A DNA stretch of 64,000 nt. Source: Dryas octopetala. Taxonomy: Eukaryota; Streptophyta; Magnoliopsida; Rosales; Rosaceae. The position numbers and the translations under genes are program-made. The stretch covers positions 11,036,001 to 11,100,000 of the forward strand of contig OY992835.1 in the NCBI GenBank assembly GCA_963921425.1, read 5' to 3'. The notes beneath the pieces are model-generated. The model saw nothing but the letters and a program-made list of their open reading frames with translations, was not told the origin of the DNA and ran no database searches. This document shows, in pieces, positions 45,756-58,164 of the stretch (within the stretch, counting starts at the first letter, position 1; every line of letters begins with the position of its first letter).

Positions 45756-46600
45756 ATGGCTCATGGCTTCTTTCTCATAATCATGATCTTAGTCTCTTCC
45801 ATTGTTTCCACAAATATTCATGCATATGCATATATGCAACAAAACCGAACGCAGTTCTCTTCTGTCCTTGGCCCTTACTCTGTGTTCTCCCTCCTTTAAT
45901 TGGACTTCCTTTAATTGCTGCAATTGGGACGACATCACTTGAAATAAGGATGGTTGGGTCACACATTTGTACTTACCCCGAAGGGACTCAAACTCAAAGC
46001 AGCTACTTTTTCCTCATTCTCACTTTCAAATCTCACCCATCTCACATACTTAAAAATCTCTCCCAGAATATATTCACTTTATGGTACACTCAATCAAATT
46101 GGATTCTTCTTTTCCTTAAAACATATTGAGACCCTTGATTTGAGCACTAATCTTCTTTCTAGAGAGCTACCGCTTTCTTTACCATCTCGTATTCGGACAG
46201 TGGATTTGTCCAGCAATCATTTCCATGGTGCAATTTCGTCTTCATTCTTCCGCCAAGCTAGAAATTGCATTACCTGTTAATTCGATCTACGGAGCCATTA
46301 ATGATAGAGTTGTCAACCTTACCAACCTCGTAATCTTTGACCTCTACTCTAATCAATTGAGTGGCTTGCTCCCTCTCCATTTTGGGAAGCTCTCTTAAGT
46401 TAAAATTCTTGTTCCTTCATTTCAACAATCTAGAAGGTTCTTTGCCCCCATCTTTGATGAATTGCACAAGCCTTCTAGAAATACATCTAGGAAACAACAA
46501 CTTGGAAGGCAACCTCTCTGCCCTTAATTTCTCCAAACTTAGTGAACTTAAAACTACGGATTAATAACTTCACTGGTATGTTTCCTATGTAACCAAGTTT
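45756..46600 (+). pseudogene. Decayed LRR receptor-like copy 1
   Basis: The ATG at 45756 matches the start of the intact gene at 62329 (MAHGFF). An ATATAT insertion shifts the frame after the signal peptide, a TGA replaces the Cys codon of GITC, and about 240 bp are deleted after SFFRQARN. The coding similarity ends near 46590 at ATGTTTCCTATGTAACC. LRR pieces such as LEGSLPPSLMNCTSLLEIHL are still readable. Confidence 0.9.
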
Positions 46601-49540
46601 GAATCTATGGTTGATTTAACACCCCTCCTCTCTAACTGTCTTCCTGTTTGATTAAATCATCTATCCTCTGATCACTCACGTTGTATTTGATTTACGAGTA
46701 TGAGTTTGTGCATGGCTATGTTTAATTTTGTTAAGTGGATAGAGTACTTTCATGTTTATGGGATCAAGAAAATGGAAATACAGAGGAAGAGAAGGGGGTT
46801 GAAAAAATGTTTATTAATAAGGGTATTTTAGGCAATTGATTTATTAATTGTTGTAATTTTCATTCTATTATCTATATGTGTATGCAATTGGGCAGCATAT
46901 CTTCTTGCGAAGAAGGTGCTTATATATGTTTCCCCAAGTACACATAGAGGTGGAAGAAGGGCCACTTTGGCTCTCTCATGTATTACTTCCAGATGTCAAT
47001 TGATCATCCATAAATGAAGTATTTCTTGACAACAAAAAAAAAAATACAAAATTAATACAAAACATAAGTCGCAGACTCGCAATTAGTATATGTTTCATTT
47101 TTAAATAAGACACATTGAAAAATTAATCTCACAATATTTGCCGTAGAAAAAATCATTAAATTGAACCGGCCAAAACTTAAATAAATGATAAGATCCGTTG
47201 ACTTTAGATATTAAATTTCAATGTTATTTTATTTTAACTATTAAAATATTTATGTCATTTTACTTTAGATATTAAATTTCAGTTTAGGCACCAACTTTAA
47301 AAAACATAGTTTTACTGAGCTGTGACTGTTAACTTTCTATTGATTTGTTTTTTCAGTGTTTGAAAAGCTTAAACTTTAATGTTTAGTCTATAGGTTATAG
47401 TACTTCATCTCCCAAGCCTAAATCAAAAACACTAAACTCTTATAAACTTTGAATGTTTATGAATTTCAAACAGTCACAACTGTATAGCAAACTGATTTAT
47501 GACCTAATCCAAAATGTTTTGTTCTAGGTTAGTATCTAAACTAAAAAAAATTGGTGTCTTTCTGCTTTACCAAAAATCTATTGATATTTAGTATTTAATC
47601 TTAATTTTCTATAAAAGATAATGTCTGATGTAAGAAAATAACAACGTATGCACAATAGAAAATTAACTCATCTCACACGCATAAGAGCCACTTCAAGTAT
47701 GTGAAATAGGAAAAGCCACTTGATGCATGCGGAAGTGTGTGTTGAAAGGCTAGTAAAACTATTAAATGAACATTATTTAATAGTAAAGAAAATGAGTTGA
47801 ATGAGTTGGAATAAGTTAAAACAATAAAGAGTTTAATGATTTCTTGTTAATAACTTTTGCATATAAGTTCACTAAATTGTGCAATATTTTTCAATACATT
47901 AAATGTGATTTCCTTCCAAATAAAAAATACCTTAAATGTCAATAACTTTTACATGATATATTGATCATAATAAACTTACTCCTTTAACTTATGATAACCA
48001 AATATAAGTTTGTGTGTCTATAAGCGTAAAAAAAATCAATGTAAGGGCTTTCATGCATAAAACACTATCAATGCAAATACAAATTTGAGTTAATATGTAA
48101 TGCTTCCTTATTTAGATATATATATTTAAGATATTGGAAAAATTAAAAGAAATTATATTTAATGTTAATACTAGGGGAGATTGAGGTTTCTCTTGATTAG
48201 CTCCATGGCAAGTGGGTGGCTTCCAAGAAGAGGAGGGTTCGCAACAGATAGTTATCAATTGATTTAAATGAATGTTCTTGATGATGATCTAGTTGATGTG
48301 TGCTTTTTGGTTTCTTGTTGGATTTAGTTTTTTGGTTGTTGTAAATCATTCCAAGCTAGCCTTATTTAGAAATATAATTTGTTGTTTATTGAGTTTGCGG
48401 TGTATATATGGCTGGAAATTGGCGTTGAATGTTAAATGCAATAATATCTATGGAAAGGTAATGCTAGAGTGCCCTAATAGTTGGTGCCCTAATGGTACTC
48501 TAATAAATTGGTAGGCTTTTCATGTTAGGCTTTTCATTAATGTAGTGCGGTGCTTCAAGAACTAGTAGTATCTATAGTAGTATACTCTGCTGTACTTGAA
48601 CTCATTTTCGGCATTCAGTATTGCATTAATCTATATTTTTTAGTTCCAAACAAATTACTATGTCTAATTAAGGCTTAGTTTGTATTACTGTGAGAAAAAA
48701 CAGCTGTGAATTTAAGTATAGTCAGCTGTAAACTAAAGCAGATGAATGTTTGTTAAACTATGTTTCCAAAAGCGCTATGAGTGCAAAAAGTGTTTGGTAA
48801 ATTTTAATATAAAACTGTCGTATCTGTGTATAAATATTAAAATAGACATGATGCTGAAAGTGCTTGAAATGAGGGATAACCCTTTGTCATTTGAATAAAA
48901 ATTGAGGGTATATTGAGCAACTTAAAATTTTTATTAATGAGGCCCACAATTTTCATTCACAACCATTTTGAATAGCATATGGATAACTACTTTTTAAAAC
49001 TAGCACTACAATTTTTGCTTTTATTATCAAACATTAAAATTGTTGTGAGTGACCTATAATTATTATCTACAACAGTATTTGGTTGTCCAACTACAATCTC
49101 AAACGGGACTTAAAAAAGTTTATGTTCTTTAAAAAAAAAAAAAACAATATTTGGTTTTGGTAATCAAATTAATTTAAACAAACAAAAGAATCTAACCACC
49201 ACCACCAGGCTGCAAGGCAAACTATACAAAGAGTACCATTACGTTAACAATGAATAGAAGTACCAATTTCAATCAGCATTGATGCCAATTCTAGAATATG
49301 AAAATCCTAAGATTTCCAATTCCATGAGCAAGTCCTTGGAATTTTAAGAGTCCAAAAACTTTCTTATCTTTCAAGTAATCGCTTTCACCCACTCCACCCA
49401 AGCATTCTTGTCATTCATGAGACTGACATAAACCACAAGTACTGCCTCAACAGGAAAGAGTCAAGAGACTTACTTCACAAACCACCAGGGTAAGAAAATA
49501 ACTTGTCTGCATGTCCCAGTGATAAGGACAGGCTGGTGTC

Positions 49541-49602
<62 letters not shown>

Positions 49603-50529
49603 TACCAGCTCTGGGTATCCCCGGGACATGTAAGTCCCTCTCCAAGGGTAAACCTCCTAAGCCCCGAGTTATCACCTTGGTGCACATCCCCCCTAGAAAC
49701 TTTAGCAACATAATGAGTTGAGAAGATTATCTACAATATTTGTTTCCAAACACTAAAATATTGTCATGAATCTCATGATAGTGCAAATTAGTGCCTACTC
49801 TAAAAATTGTTTCTACCTTTTAATAATATTTCGTTCCTTATAAGTAAGCAGTCATTTCTCTTCACAAACTCATTACGATTCGACACATATTGACATAATA
49901 AAGAATTAATCGATAAGAGAAAAAGAATTAGAAAAGTCAACACGTTATGGGGTTTTAAAAATGACCGGTTACATGTAACTTTTCTTCTAATCCTAAATGA
50001 AAATCCGAATTTTGGTAATGAGATTAGGCTGCCTTTTCTCTGCCAAAACAGGCCCTTCTAAATCATAAGAACTCAAGCCCCCACTCTAACGGTATAAACC
50101 GTCAAGACAAGGCAATTATGCCAACTAAGGACGTCGTCGTTGCAAGACAGCTTTTGCTGTTCACAACGCTCCCACTTTGCTTGCCTTGTATCCAGTAGTT
50201 CTTGCCTTAACCATATCACTCTACCCTTTCAGATTCTTACCAAGATATTTGTGTTTTGTGAATCAGACAGCACAGATATGGAAAATTGACTTACACATGA
50301 TCATTTGATCATCACCACACACCAATCAGAAACTCAGAATTCATGTGAAAATAAAGCCCCCTTTTTTATTTTCTTTGCCTTTTAATTTTTTAAAAATTAT
50401 TGTGCATTCTATATTGCTCCTTTCCTTGTTTCTTCTTGGGAATCAAAGAGAGATTTGGTGAATGGAGTCATATGGTTTTTTCTTTGTGAATGGTTTCTGT
50501 GGTTTTGTTGTGTGACCAAGCGGGTTTAC
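46601..50529. other. Duplicated intergenic DNA
   Basis: 46570-46870 matches 53640-53890, and 46850-48260 matches 55300-56170 except for ~530 bp at 47165-47690 missing from the partner. A short piece at 48180-48250 is an Agenet-type remnant. Bases 48260-49540 and 49600-50529 show no recognisable gene. Confidence 0.6.
49543..49600. repeat. GA microsatellite
   Basis: About 29 GA dinucleotides. Frames running through it on either strand (RERERE or LSLSLS) are meaningless. Confidence 0.97.
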
Positions 50530-52029
50530 TGTAAACAGGAAGTGCCTTCTAAGGAGACTGTCTGACCAAGCGGGTTACTGCTATCAAATGGAGACCGGCA
50601 TCAACACGGCGTGAGCAAGAGAAGTGGGCTAGAGCAACTAAGGCTGCAACAGGAGGCAGTGTAAGTCAGATGTTTCATCAGTAACTAGAAGTCCCTTTGA
50701 TAACCAGCCACTTGGTGATCTTGTCCAGAGGCTTTCAAGCTTTAGAGGCAAATAAGGGTTTTGCTCTTAGGAAAAAGGAAAATAGAACTTTCAGTTACAT
50801 TAATCTAAATGTTACTTTGGAAGGATGCATCTTAGTTTTGTGCATCTCACTTAGAGCTAACCTGCAGGAAGTGATGTTTTGCGAAGGCGCTCTCGGGAGG
50901 ACCCAAAAGTAGTGGCCGAGCAGTATAGGAAGCAGTATTTTAAGGTACTTCTCTGCAGTACCTGTCAACTAAATCATCTTGTTTTTGTCCATATTCATCC
51001 TCCTTTCTATAATTTAAGAAATAAATAATAATTTTCCTTTTGATTTTGCTATTATAGTTAAAGAAGAGGTTGCAAGTCCTTACACTGGGTATAGGTGGTG
51101 TTGGATTAGTTTCAGCTTATGTTTCATATTCCCCTGAAATTGCAGCTAGGTATGAACATTTCAGGGAACTTTTTTTTTTAAATAATTTCAACTGTAAATT
51201 ACCAATATACTCCCACTAGTTCCTGTCATCCAACATCTGGGTTGTCAGGTTCATTTTGTACTTTGCCATCCTTCCCAGCGAACTGCATTGGAAATGTCTT
51301 AAGAAGATCTTCTTTCTACACGCTTTCTGTTTTTATCTTTTTTATTTTTAATCCTAAAAGTTCTTATGGCAGTCCTACGTGTATATTAAGAAAGTTTATA
51401 AGCTGATTGTATGAAGCTTCATATCACTATTAAATAAGCTAAAAATAAACTTTTACTTATTTTTACTAACAGAACAGAATAAGAAGAAATTTTGTTGAAT
51501 ACACTATGCAATTTGAGATGGTACATTTGGCTTCAGAGTGTTACATTTATTTGCTGGCTACTTTACTGCCCATGCTCATTTTATTGCATACTGAAGTGCA
51601 ATAAAAGTTACTCCTTTTCATGATTTCACCATTAGGATAAGTCATGCCAGTTAAGCTTTTGAGCATTTGTAAGGTACAAAAAAAAATCCAAAACTTCTCT
51701 TTTTCGACCAATAGAATATTTCCTGACAGTTTTATTTGTGAGCATGTAACCAGTAGATATGTCCTGACTATTTCATTTATGAGCAAGTAGCCAACCCTGC
51801 TAATGTTTAGTGTTCCTGTTAATTCTATTTGGACAATTGCAATCTCTCAGGATGTCTGGTGATGTTTCATATAAATTTTTATAGATTATAATTTATTCAT
51901 GAAATTGATGCTCATCTATCTCCTATACATTCAGCTATGGTGTTGGGTTGCTGGGTTCCATGGCTTACATGCGTATGCTGGGTAGTGGCGTGCATTCCAT
52001 GGCAGATGGAGCAAGAGGACTTCTCAAGT
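50530..52029 (+). pseudogene. Partial CGL160 (ATP synthase protein I-like, chloroplast) gene copy
   Basis: Four exon pieces with introns: about 50567-50659 (RREQEKWARATKAATGGS), 50868-50943 (DVLRRRSREDPKVVAEQYRK), 51060-51149 (LQVLTLGIGGVGLVSAYVSY, SPEIAA) and 51935-52028 (YGVGLLGSMAYMRMLGSGVH, SMADGARGLLK). This matches plant CGL160, a thylakoid protein that aids assembly of the chloroplast ATP synthase CF0 ring. The transit peptide and N-terminal exons and the last exons (from NQPRLLVPV onward) are absent, and the first junction does not keep frame cleanly. It is a truncated genomic duplicate. Confidence 0.88.
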
Positions 52030-53062
52030 ATGTAATAAATGACTACTGGTGTTGTCTGATCTAAATGCATCAGCTGCATGTTTCGTACGTTAATTGTTCC
52101 TTTTATTTATGGTATATTGGTGAGCAGTTCAATTTGCAATTTGATTATCTTCTTTAAATACATGTAACAAGATGTTCAGAAAATTCACACAAATTACAAC
52201 AACTTGCTAATTTCCCTGATTTCGCAATCAACTTATTGAAGCTTCACCTGAGGATGCCTGCTAGCACCACTAATGCCTTATGTTTCTAATGCCACAAGCC
52301 TGGGTTTAGGCTTTCTGTAAGCTTCCAATTTACAAATCGTGCTTGTAAGCTGCCAACCTTCAGTTCAAAATTTCCACTGCCTGCTGATTGTGTGAATTGT
52401 CTTTACATATTAGTAAAATATTGCTTCAATGAATGGTGTTTCAGTTTAGAGCTGTTTGTCATTAATTTTTCCTGCTTGTCTGAAAGGAAATAGAATGTGG
52501 GGGCTCATAAGCTCAAGAAGAATAATGACATTATATAGTGGTTACACTCATCAAGATTAGTGTACTGGATTTCTTTTGCTGCTTTTTTTCCGTATAACCG
52601 TACAAGAGTTGCAGTTAACAGCTATGGAGAGGCACGAATGATTCCCATCTCTCCCCCCCCCAAAAAAAAAAAAAAAAGAATTGTCATTTAACCGATGCTA
52701 TTGGTTCCTGTTGTATTAGTCATGATCTTTAACAGGTGGAATGGGTAAATATCTGCTCTGGCATGTAACTGCACTCTTCTTCTTTGAAAGATACTTCTAC
52801 AGATGGTTTGTGCAAATTAGAAAAACAGAAGCCTCGCAGCAGCAATTTAGTGATGATCAATTCATCATTTGAATGACTGTTTCTTTCTGATTTAGGTTTA
52901 GTTAGTTAATTAGAAACTTTTGTTAAGAAGCAATGTTGGATCTACTTAATATTGATTTAGGGCTGATTTAAGGCACAGTCTGTTCTCATAATTATGTCTT
53001 CGTTTTCTTTCCAAACTAATCTCTATTAAATGAAAGCATACATATATACTTAATTCTTTTCT
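52030..53062. other. Spacer, no gene seen
   Basis: Includes a C-run/A-run at 52652-52678 and, at 52940-53062, sequence matching 61340-61450. Confidence 0.4.
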
Positions 53063-53660
53063 CCTGAACTTTTCTTTTTCTAAGTTAAACGTATGGAATG
53101 GAACAACCCCAACGTATGAAACATCATATATATGCTTTCTTTAGTACCAACACAGTGAAAAAAGCAATATCTAGCTGTTGATCACTTCCTTACAGATTGT
53201 GAATTGCTCTCTATATCCTTTAATTTTGTGACTACAATTCGTAGTGTAATTAGTACTATGAGCACTATCTTGGTGATGGAAAATACCGTCCCGTCGATGT
53301 GGTACAAGCACTATCTACCAATAATATAAGAATAATCATTAACAAGAACACAACTTTGAAACTTGGATTGATGCTGATATCCCATATAGTAAGAGTAGAC
53401 TTTAAAATAATCTGGTCCATAGATCCAATGACAGGTCTTCGCTTTGTTCTCTGTACTGGAAATCGCTTTCCACATAATCAAGCATCTTGAAACTTGTGAT
53501 TAATTAGCAATTTACATCTAACACAAACAAGCCTTCTAAAAATACATCTGGGAAACAAAAAACTTGGAAGGCAATCTCTCTGTCCTTAATTTCTTTAAAC
53601 TTAGTCAACTTAAAACTACGGATTAATAACTTCACTGGTATGTTTCCTATGTAACCAAGT
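53063..53660 (+). pseudogene. LRR receptor-like remnant, copy 2
   Basis: Promoter-side repeat to 53530, then a junction straight to the segment equivalent to 46470-46600 (AAGCCTTCTAAAAATACATC to ATGTTTCCTATGTAACC). Almost all of the coding region is deleted. Confidence 0.85.
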
Positions 53661-55168
53661 TTGAATCTATGGTTGATTTAACACCCCTCCTCTCTAACTG
53701 TCTTCCTGTTTAATTAAATTAACTATCCACTGATCACTCACGTTGTATTTGATTTACAAGTATGAGTTTGTGCATAGCGATGTTTAACGTTGTTAAGTGG
53801 ATAGAATACTTCCATGTTTATGGGATCGAGAAAAAGGAATAGAGAAGGGGGTTGAAAAAATGTTTATTAATAAGGGTATTTTAGGGATTTTAGGGGGTGA
53901 AAAAAGAAGATTAATTATTATTTCTTAAAATTTGATGTGAATGGGAATATAGGGTTGTAGCACTATTTCTATGGTAAAATGATACATATTTTTTTTGCTT
54001 TTGGATTAAGGTAAAATGGTATATTGAAAGGAATAGTACTATTTCCACCCACTTAATTGTCTTATTTTCTCACCCATATTATAATAAAAAATTTAACAAC
54101 AAGTTCAGCCTTTTATCAAATGACCTTTAAGGACCTAGTTAAAAAGAAACAAATGAATTCATCCTACTCTATCCACCCATCTAAACTCCCTAAATCCTAA
54201 ATTCATCTTGTTTCCATTTCTCATCTTGTAATATGGCCCTCATTTTTCATATATTTTTCGCAATTTTTTTTGGTATATACATCGCGCAGTAAATTGTTTG
54301 CTACATAGATCCACCAACCCAGTTTGCAGCGGGCACAACATCTAAATGAGAAAATTCTGATTTGCAGCAACACCCCAATATATGGTTTGTACAAATAATA
54401 TATATCAATACACATATATATGAAACAAAGTCTCACAATAATATGCCCACCCTCTTAAAGAAGTGGAAAGTGAATGAAATTTGCGATTCACCCCCTCCCC
54501 ACTTCCGCTAAAAATATGTGGAGAAAGAATGAAATTTATGATCAAATTTGTGATTAAGAAAAGTATAAGTTTGTAAGATGAATTTAAAGTTTTTATGAGT
54601 GAATAGAGTTAGGATTTATGAGAGAGAGAAAAAATGAAGGAAGAGAAGGGTGTGATGATCGATAAGATTGAAAGGTGGGAATAGTGCTTAAAGTTTCAAT
54701 TTATATATTAGGGGTGTTTTAGGGATAATGGGTGGTGGGAAAAGAGGATGGTGTTTTTTTTTTTTTGGTTTTTTTTAAAATTTAATGGATGGTGAGAATA
54801 TAAGGTGGGTGACAAAATAGAAAAAGAGGGTAGAAATAGTAGCACCCTATTGAAAGTAATATATGATAAGGTATTTTTTTTTTTTTTTTAATGGTGGATT
54901 GAACTCTGATCTTTTTTAAATAACAATACATAGAAAATTAGATCCATGGAATTGGGATAGTAATGGTCTACTTATGGCTGCTGCTTCACAAGGACGTACT
55001 AGTTGGTTTCTTTCTCTCCTATGGCCACTGAAATTTTGGCAGGCTGAAGGAGCTATATATTTTAGAGGAAGCTAGACTATATATTAATTGTTGTAATTTT
55101 TATCGGTGCCGAACGATGAGTCCATGTTAGACGTTCACACGGTGCAAACATTCGCATCTGAATCAAAC

Positions 55169-55185
<17 letters not shown>
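53661..55185. other. Decayed intergenic repeats
   Basis: 53690-54030 is repeated at 56610-56990. T-rich runs lie at about 54758 and 54875. A ~33-bp direct repeat (CTAGACTATATATTAATTG) at 55072 recurs at 55292. No gene is supported. Confidence 0.5.
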
Positions 55186-55201
<16 letters not shown>

Positions 55202-55282
55202 GAGATTATAGAAGAAGGGGAGGGTTCGAACCCAAATGTGTAGGAAGAGAACTTTTGACCTCGACCAACCAAGCCAACCCCA
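55186..55282 (-). mobile_element. tRNA-derived SINE
   Basis: Read on the minus strand: GGGGTTGGCTTGGTTGGTCG (A-box-like), about 35 bases later GGGTTCGAACCC (B box, 55222-55233), then a ~17-base A tail. Size and order fit a short plant tRNA-derived SINE. Confidence 0.7.
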
Positions 55283-55285
55283 ATT

Positions 55286-56170
55286 CACGAATCTAGACTA
55301 CATATTAATTGTTGTAATTTTCATTCTATTATCTATATATGTATGCAATTGGAGCATATCTTCTTGCGAAGAAGGTGCTTATGTTTTCCCAAGTACACAT
55401 AGAGGTGGAAGAAGGCCGGATCACGTTGGCTCTCTCATGTATTACTTCCGTATGTCAATATATATTGATCATCCATAAATGAAGTATTTCTTGACAACAA
55501 AAAAAAATTTAATACAAAATTAATACAAAACATAAGTCGCAATTAGTATAAGTTTCATTTTTAAATAAGACACGTTGAAAAATTAATCTCACAATATTTG
55601 CCGTAGAAAAAATCATTAGATTGAACTCGGCCACTTCAAGTATGTGAAATAGGGAGAGCCACTTAATGCACGCAGAAGCATGTGTTAAGAGGCTAGTAAA
55701 ACTATTAAATGAGTCTTATTTAATAGTAAAAGAAAATGAGTTAAATGAGTTGAAATAAGTTAAAACAATAAAGAGTTTAATGCTGTCTTGTTAATTACTT
55801 TTGCCTATAAGTTCACTAAATTTTGCAATATTTTCAATACTTTAAATGTGATTTCCTTTCAAATAAAAAACACCTTAAATGTGATCGTCAATAACTTTTA
55901 CATGATAAGTTGCTCTTAATAAACTTACTCCTCCAACTTATGATAACCAAATATAAGTTTGTGTGTCTATAAGCGTAAGAACAATCAATGTAAGAGCTTT
56001 CATAAAACACTATCAATGCAAATAAAAAATTAAGTTGATATGTAATGATTCATTTTTTAGATATATATATATATTTATGATATTGGAAAAAATTAAAAGA
56101 AATTACAGTTAATGTTACTACTAGCTAGGGGAGGTTGAGGGTTCCTCTTGATCGACTCCGTGGCAAGTGG
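55286..56170. repeat. Segmental duplication 2, copy 2 (partner 46850-48260)
   Basis: Close match to the partner with a ~530-bp internal deletion at about 55625. Confidence 0.8.
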
Positions 56171-56430
56171 GTGACCTTGCCCACCCGACCAAATTCGGGC
56201 ATTGGGTTAATGTTATCTGGACCTGGCTGACGCTTTTGACAATGACGAGTGGTGGGTCGGAAGTGTAACTGGGAAGAGAGGGTCGAGTTACTTTGTTTTA
56301 TTTGAGATCACTGGGGATGAGATTACTTACCCTGTCGAGAGGTTGAGGGTTCATCTTGATTGGAGGCATGAGAATTGGGTGGCTTCAAACAAGAAAAGGT
56401 TCACCGCAGCAATCTGATGATGAACAATTG
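56110..56430 (+). pseudogene. Agenet (Tudor-like) domain gene fragments
   Basis: At about 56230-56396 the frame reads AFDNDEWWVGSVTGKRGSSY, FVLFEITGDEITYPVERLRV, then HLDWRHENWV. This is a typical plant Agenet repeat (DUF724-type, chromatin reader). Just before it, at about 56135, lies the tail of another repeat (LRVPLDRLRGKWV), so two repeats were adjacent. A shorter remnant is at 48180-48250. Confidence 0.75.
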
Positions 56431-57254
56431 ATCATATGAATGAATGTTTTTTTCCGATTTCTTAAGGTTTAGTTATTTAGTTTTACTAATATCTGAGTTT
56501 TACAAAGATCTCTTATTTGATATTATCAAATCTTCTTGTTTCTAAATAGTTTTGTTTTCTTTGTTCTCTTAATCACAATCTTAGTATTGCAGCCTAAAAC
56601 TTCTTGGGCATGTAACCAAGTTTGAATAAATCAACTATCCTCTCACTCACATTGTATTTGATTTAGGAGTATGAGTTTGTGCATGGGTTTAAATGTTGTT
56701 AAGTGGATAGAGTTTAATGTTTATGGGAGACAAAGAAAATACAGAGAAAGAGAAGAGGTGGAAAAAATGTTTATTAATAAGGATATTTTAAGGTATTAGG
56801 GGATGAAAAAAGAAGATTATTATTTCTTAAAATTTGATGTGAATGGGAATATAAGGGTGGGTGGAGAAATAGGATATGAGTGAGAATAGTAGCACTATTT
56901 CTATGGTAAAATGATATATATATATATATTTTTTTTCTTTTTTTGATTAAGGTAAAATGGTATATTGAAAGAATAGTAAATTATTTAAAACCAGATATTA
57001 TGCCCCCAGCGCTAGGCAATGGTATTGAGTACTTAATGTCATTTTTATAACAGCCGAGCACTGCAAGAAGCACTTGACTCTGCTTCCTCGATCCGCCTAG
57101 TTTTTGACCCCATCTGCAACAGGTTACCTCATACCCTCCTAAAATGAAGACAAAATCTCATAGTTAAAATATAACATAAAACTGACATGGAGGCCCTCCT
57201 CTTCAGATCTAATGATCGACAAGTCTTCGCTTTGGTCTCTATATTAATTGGAAA

Positions 57255-57860
57255 TGATTTCAACGTATTGAGGGATTTGGAAAAGTTGTATATTAAGCTA
57301 GCATTAACGTTTTGAGGGGTTTGGAAAATTTGTGTTAAGCATCATATCAAGTCAAAAAAGAAAAAAAATATAAAATCTTTTTCTTTTGACTTTGCTTCTA
57401 ACTCTTCAATGTATTGAGGGGTTTGGAAAAGTTGTATTAAGCTAGCATTAACGTTTTGAGGGGTTTGGAAAATTTGTGTTAAGCATCATATCAAGTCAAA
57501 AAAGAAAAAAAAAAATATAAAATCTTTTTCTTGACTTTGCTCCTAACTCTTCAACGTATTGAAGGGTTTGGAAAAGTTGTATTAAGTTAGCATTAATGTT
57601 TTGAGGGGTTTGAAAAATTTGTGTTAAGCATCATATCAAGTCAAAAAAGAAGAAAAAAATACAAAATCTTTTTCTTTTGACTTTGCTTCTAACTCTTCAA
57701 CGTATTGAAGGGTTTGGAAAAGTTGTATTAAGCTAGCATTAACGTTTTGGGGGGTTTGGAAAATTAATTTGTGTTAAGCACTTAAGCATCATATCAAGTC
57801 AAAAAAGAAAAAAAAATATAAAATCTTTTTGTTTTGACTTTGCTGCTTCGAACTCTTTAA
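57255..57860. repeat. ~145-bp tandem repeat, four copies
   Basis: The unit contains TTGAGGGGTTTGGAAAAGTT, GTTAAGCATCATATCAAGTC, an A-rich run and TTTTGACTTTGCTTCTAAC. Unit lengths vary through the A run. Confidence 0.9.
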
Positions 57861-58164
57861 TTTAATTGTTCCAATATATATACAAACTAATTGTGATGAG
57901 CAATCTAAATATTCCATAAACATGGCCCAAAACAAACGAGACTAGCTAAGAACAAAGCTGACATCAATATTAATGAGGTTTTTCAATCATTTGTTACTGT
58001 CTTGGTGTTGAAAGTAAAAATCTCAACTTGCATAACAAAATATAAGGTCTTACGTACACCTCTTTACTTTTTACCAATTGATTTTAAATAAGTGTGTCTC
58101 TTCACTTTTTAGCTGAGATACATATATTTTCAAATTTTAAACAATATACAAGATTGACTCTATT

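Noticed and set aside
49447..49713. LSLSLS/RERERE proteins
   Set aside because: Translation of a GA microsatellite.
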